NCBI GenBank assembly: GCA_003439945.1
Contig: QVRM01001057.1
Coordinates: 1 to 64,000 of the forward strand
Reading direction: 5' to 3'
Length of the DNA stretch: 64,000 bases
DNA from: Dermanyssus gallinae
Lineage: Eukaryota; Arthropoda; Arachnida; Mesostigmata; Dermanyssidae
The position numbers were made by a program, and so were the translations under genes. Every line of letters starts with the position of its first letter. Position 1 is the stretch's first letter. Below, in pieces: positions 60,075-64,000 of the stretch. The notes under the pieces are model-generated. The model searched no databases. It was given only the letters and a program-made list of their open reading frames with translations, and was not told the DNA's origin.

Positions 60075-61685
60075 GGCTCGTCAGCGCATCGCCCCATATG
60101 CTTACTCGACGCTGTAAGCAAACTAGTCGAAAACGTGCTCGTTCGGCGTTTAAACGACGAACTGGAGGCGAGAGATGCCCTCTCAAATAACCAATACGGA
60201 TTTCGCAGGGGCCGATCCACCCTTGACGCCGTGGAGCGAGTCATAGAGGCGGCTCGCGCCGAGCAGCAACGGCCACTCTGGTCACGCAACTACGTGCTAT
60301 TAATATTGCTGGACGTCCGCAATGCGTTCAACACCGCCAACTGGTCGACAATAATGAGTGCGCTCGAGCATAAGGGGATCTCCCCGTACCTGCGGCGCAT
60401 ACTATCATCGTACCTGGAGGAGCGGACACTCCTCACGCAAGGCGAAACCGATCAAATTACGGCGGGGGTGCCGCAGGGCTCCGTACTCGGCCCAGTTCTA
60501 TGGAACGTGGCATACGATGGTGTCTTGCGGCTCGACGACCTGCCGGATGGGGTAGAGACAATCGCCTACGCGGATGATTTTGCACTGGTAGTCACCGCTC
60601 GCACATGGACTATCCTGGAGGCCAGGGCAAACACGGCTCTTGACCGGATAAACAGGTGGATGACTGAACATCACCTGGAGTTAGCACCACAGAAAACCGA
60701 GGCCCTTTTTCTAACAGGACGCAGGCGGATAGGGCCTATGTCTCTGGAGCTCAACGGGCACGCTCTCACGCCGTCCCGCGACGCCAGGTACCTAGGGGTG
60801 ACCTTGGACACAGGTCTAACTGGCCTGCCCCACATTAGGCAGGTTACGCAAAAGGTGGCAAGAGTATCGGCCAACCTGGCCCGAATACTACCCCGGGAGG
60901 GAGGCGCGTCCGATCCCAAACGGCGTCTGCTAGCTGCTGTTGCAGAAGCGGTCGCGCTCTATGCCGCGCCAGTGTGGGCGGACATAGCACTCAGGACGGA
61001 CACGGCCCGCCAGGCTCTGCGCCGCTCCCAACGGGGTGTGGCAATTCGGGTTAGCCGGGCGTACCGGACGGTCTCCACGGACGTCCTGCTTGTTCTCGCA
61101 TGCCTGCTTCCATGGGACATGCTGGCGGAGGAGAGGAGTAGGCGGAGATTAAACGGAGAGATATCATGGACCGAGGCTCGAGAGGCCACACTCGCCGCTT
61201 GGGCGGAGATGTGGACCCACCCGCCTGCCGGAGACACGAGAGGCACGTGGACACGCTTCCTCATCACGGACTTGCGCAAGTGGTATACGGCACAGGGACC
61301 AATGACATATTACGCTGCCCAGGCGCTGAGCGGACATGGTCAGTTTCAGGCGTACATGATGAAGATCGGAAAAGCCGCGACGGACATATGCGTTCTCTGC
61401 GACGCCGGAGTGCCCGATGATGCCGCGCATACAATTGAGACATGCGCGGCGTTGTCTGCGTACCGCGATAGCTCACCGTTTACCCTACGGGCATCTACCG
61501 CGCAAGTGATCGTCACGCACATGGTCAACTCAACGACTAATTGGGGTGCTGGCCTAAAATACCTCGACGGGCTCATGCGCGAAAAGATCCGGCTGGAGAA
61601 TCATCGCCGGGCGCGATTCGTCGCCCGGAGCCCCCCTGATTTAACCCAGCAGGACTTACCTGCTCGGGATGCACCTACAGACTAA
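60075..61685 (+). CDS. R1-type reverse transcriptase, C-terminal part
   Basis: The frame is open from the first bases of the insertion (RPICLLDAVSKLVENV), so the true N terminus, including the endonuclease, was lost by truncation. A GTG at 60135 is only a formal start. Counting from 60135: FRRGRSTLDA near residue 23, motif A LLDVRNAF with D60, GVPQGSVLGP at 111-120, YADD at 145-148, thumb, and a C-terminal finger C419-x2-C422-x9-H432-x4-C437. These are the parts of R1-clade ORF2 proteins. There are no stops or shifts over 536 codons. The copy cannot move by itself because it is truncated. Confidence 0.93.
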   Translation, partial: GSSAHRPICLLDAVSKLVENVLVRRLNDELEARDALSNNQYGFRRGRSTLDAVERVIEAARAEQQRPLWSRNYVLLILLDVRNAFNTANWSTIMSALEHKGISPYLRRILSSYLEERTLLTQGETDQITAGVPQGSVLGPVLWNVAYDGVLRLDDLPDGVETIAYADDFALVVTARTWTILEARANTALDRINRWMTEHHLELAPQKTEALFLTGRRRIGPMSLELNGHALTPSRDARYLGVTLDTGLTGLPHIRQVTQKVARVSANLARILPREGGASDPKRRLLAAVAEAVALYAAPVWADIALRTDTARQALRRSQRGVAIRVSRAYRTVSTDVLLVLACLLPWDMLAEERSRRRLNGEISWTEAREATLAAWAEMWTHPPAGDTRGTWTRFLITDLRKWYTAQGPMTYYAAQALSGHGQFQAYMMKIGKAATDICVLCDAGVPDDAAHTIETCAALSAYRDSSPFTLRASTAQVIVTHMVNSTTNWGAGLKYLDGLMREKIRLENHRRARFVARSPPDLTQQDLPARDAPTD

Positions 61686-61913
61686 GGAAAGGGTTGAAGC
61701 GTGAGACTCCTCCCTCCTGGTCTCGAGGTAATGGTTCACAATTCCGAACCAGGAGGGGGTTCCGGGTGGGTGGTTTTTAGTGGGTAGTACGCTCGGATTA
61801 GAGTGAGTCGCGTATTCCCTCTCCGAGCGTCTAGCCCCACACTACCCGTCATTATATCGGCGGGTGTGCGTAAATGCATTTTCCACCCCTTAAAAAAAAA
61901 AAAAAAAAAAAAA
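61686..61913 (+). other. 3' untranslated region and A tail of the R1-type element
   Basis: About 206 bases of GC-balanced sequence followed by 22 A. It marks the element's 3' end exactly and would be the binding region for its reverse transcriptase. Confidence 0.85.
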
Positions 61914-61925
61914 GGTAGTAAATAG
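61914..61925 (+). repeat. Target-site duplication, right copy
   Basis: GGTAGTAAATAG, directly after the A tail. Confidence 0.95.
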
Positions 61926-62375
61926 TACTGCAGATGATATGTTGGCCTGCCCGTAGTTAACAGAATGATGAAAAGCTTTCTACAATCCGTCCTAAGTAAG
62001 GCCAGAAATGCTAACGCATTCAGAAAGGATCTAGAAACAAAATACTTTTTGTCTTAAGTAATTGCAGTTTCACAAACATCTCAATTAGGCCATCAGGAGA
62101 TACCTGCTCCAGCGTCATTCGCCATTGCTGACGTTTTGTCGCATGAGGGCAACTCGCATACTAATAGATAGCTTTATCTTCTTATTTTCAAAGTAAAAAC
62201 TTGTTTTATTTAAATCCTATATATACCGTTAACTATAGTTAAGATGTAGCTTCTGTTGTTAAACACGGCCAGACACTTCAAGGCACTATAAATAAAACGA
62301 ACTTTTAAAACTCCTCTCTCTTATCTCCCCATTGTAAAGATTTTTGCCATATTTCGGTGAAGATGAAATACAAAG
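61926..62375. other. AT-rich unassigned DNA
   Basis: Nothing recognised. Confidence 0.5.
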
Positions 62376-62570
62376 GAACCACGCAGGATGGCTTAGTGGC
62401 AAAGCCTCTGCCTTACATTCGGGAGGACTGGGTTCGAGACCCAGACCGGCCACTCTTAAATTGGTTTGCATGGTTTCCAATTTAGACAAGGTAAATGCCG
62501 GAGTGGATACAAATTTAGCCATGACATGAAAAAACCGTACACGGGCAATAGCCTAACGGAAAATAAAAAC
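62376..62570 (+). mobile_element. tRNA-derived SINE, family A, well preserved
   Basis: The A box TGGCTTAGTGG lies at 62389-62399 and a consensus-type B box GGTTCGAGACC at 62431-62441. The body GGCCACTCTTAAATTGGTTT through ACACGGGCAATAGCC matches 3944-4130 nearly base for base. It ends in an A-rich stretch. The 61- and 78-residue frames over it are chance. Confidence 0.88.
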
Positions 62571-64000
62571 AAAGTGTATGTTGATAAACAATTTTCTTGC
62601 ATACAAAACGCAAATCTATGACTAAATGAAGTGATTACCTTAATCCTACGACCATCTTTACAGGCGACTGTTGAGCCGACTAAACAGGCTGAGCTTAGTT
62701 TAAAAGCTTAGTTACACGCGTCAGATCATTGTTCAGCTCTGCAAAATGGTATGTGGTTCCAACAGTTACAAGTTTACAGCCAAGTGTAAGTGTTGTTTTT
62801 TTCCGAGATGACAAAAATATCAGAGGAGCAGAACGTGGTCTCAGCTAGTCACCTGATCCAAGTCAACAAACCCTTGCCTCAATTACCAATTATTACGGCA
62901 AAATTCAAAGTTTGTAAACGTGTGGTTATGATGCGTCGTAAAGAGCCGTCCTTCTTTTTGGCATTTAGTTCATTTCTTCCACTTCCGACAAAGACGGTGA
63001 AATTAGGAATCAGAAGACTTTTTAGTCGCGGCTAATTACTAAAAATAAGAGCAGACGTTAGCAATACTCTAAGTCGTCGTTAGCAGTATCCTTATACAAA
63101 TCTATAACTTTTATTAAACAATAAAAATCAACAAATTTACAAATCTAAGAACAGCCATTGTAGCATCAGGTATACGTTTTAAGCTGGAAGTCGATCTCAC
63201 GTCAGATGTGATCCCGACATGATGGCGCGTGTCATCTTAGAATGAAAAATGCAATATAATTAAGAAGATGCTCGACAATCACCATCCGCCCACCCTGACG
63301 CAATCCAGCTAATCTCTTGCGAAAGCTAAAGAGCATCTGCAAGGTAGTAGCTAGGGTTTAAATGACATAACCCCCGCCTAGCTTCTCATGTTCATCGTCA
63401 ATCTTGTCACGTTTACCGCCAGTCCCTCGACCGCGCCTTTTCATTACCGCGGGGATGGTGCCTGAAAACATCTAGAGGCGCTATTTGGAGCATGGACTGA
63501 TCGCCTAGATGTAAAAAACCGGTAGTTTGATAGTCGTCGCTGTAAGATACATTTTAAGCGGCTAGCAATGCAAACTGTCCTTAGACACTTTGAACGCCAA
63601 CTCGCACAACAGCTACAACATCGCCAGTTGGGGTACGGCACCAAAGCGGGAGTTGAGATTGCCATCCACGCTACGCGTAGCTTCCTCCAATTTGGCGTCC
63701 AGGGGCACGGCTGTCAAGGTTGACTTCAAGAAAGCCTCACCTCTGAGCGTTGATGCTTCTGCAGATCCACGGGCACGCATCTGAGCATTCCTTGGCCGCT
63801 TCGTTTTGAAGACAGACGTATCACGTTGGCGCCTGATTGCCATCAGGAATATCCGCTGTTTTTTAGCTTGCTTCTCTAGCCGATTCCAGTCAGCTACTCT
63901 AGCCGATTTTTCACCGAGGAATGACGGACCATCGTGCGGAAATACCACGGCGGCACCACGACCTTCATCGACACGCTCCAGCCGGCCAGACCTATCGCGA
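62571..64000. other. Unassigned DNA
   Basis: An 81-residue plus frame at 62790-63035 and a 111-residue minus frame at 63613-63948 lack recognisable domains. The last 600 bases are GC-richer and could be part of a gene or element continuing past the window, but nothing identifies it. Confidence 0.35.

Larger units (their letters stand above)
60073..61913 (+). mobile_element. R1-type non-LTR retrotransposon, 5'-truncated, recent insertion
   Basis: An 1841-base insertion bounded by 12-base direct repeats. It ends in 22 consecutive A (61892-61913). The coding frame is open from the truncation point to its stop at 61685, then about 206 bases of 3' untranslated sequence precede the A tail. Truncation, A tail and target duplication are the hallmarks of target-primed insertion. 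The flanks are not recognisable as 28S rDNA, so this is not a site-specific R1 insertion. Confidence 0.95.

Noticed and set aside
60135..60137. GTG as true start of the R1-type protein
   Set aside because: The frame is open upstream to the truncation point with conserved reverse-transcriptase residues, so the start was lost and the GTG is internal.

Overview
This window looks like gene-poor, transposon-rich nuclear DNA from an animal, most likely an arthropod. The grounds are irritans-like mariner transposons, R1-type and R2-type non-LTR retrotransposon pieces, tRNA-derived SINEs, about thirty (TA)n arrays and long CAA/CAG-type triplet tracts. An arachnid such as a mite is a guess from general character only. 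I see no bacterial operons, CRISPR array, rRNA gene, free-standing tRNA gene or host coding exon that I can defend.

The real coding capacity belongs to mobile elements. Three copies of one mariner family lie on the minus strand (6964-8252, 14394-15683, 56187-57476). The third encodes an intact 348-residue transposase. The first two are broken and share a stop codon. A lone end of the same family sits at about 2467-2516. An unrelated, internally deleted mariner occupies 16245-17124. An R1-type retrotransposon (60073-61913) has an open reverse-transcriptase frame, a 22-base A tail and a 12-base target duplication, so it looks young. Older R1-like scraps lie at 36826-37263, 45990-46323 and 57583-57890. 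A different APE-type non-LTR family is present as fossils at 13785-14225, 17180-17887, 31920-33440 and 40326-41040, and a gag-like CCHC piece lies at 53330-53690.

The most interesting theme is a low-copy R2-clade element. Its protein end carries the R2-type C-x3-C-x7-H-x4-C finger and a KPDL endonuclease motif. Copies or bare 3' tails occur at 8331-8378, 9594-9655, 18014-18850, 48812-49636 and 49682-49737. Most junctions abut (TA)n, in both orientations, and none shows rDNA. This suggests an R2-clade retrotransposon that uses the (TA)n microsatellite as its target. The mariners also insert at TA and sit in or beside the same arrays.

Layout: 1-6960 AT-rich with one SINE; 6960-8380 mariner and R2-like tail; 8400-12700 GC-richer with many triplet tracts whose strand bias flips near 11.5 kb; 13.8-18.9 kb a cluster of transposons; 19-31 kb mostly unassigned DNA with one SINE; 31.9-33.6 kb non-LTR fossil with a minisatellite grown inside it; 34-48 kb arrays, fossils and SINEs; 48.8-49.8 kb the best R2-like copy; 52.8-57.9 kb a dispersed repeat present with and without a mariner insertion; 60-62 kb the young R1-type element; 62.4-64 kb a SINE and unassigned sequence.
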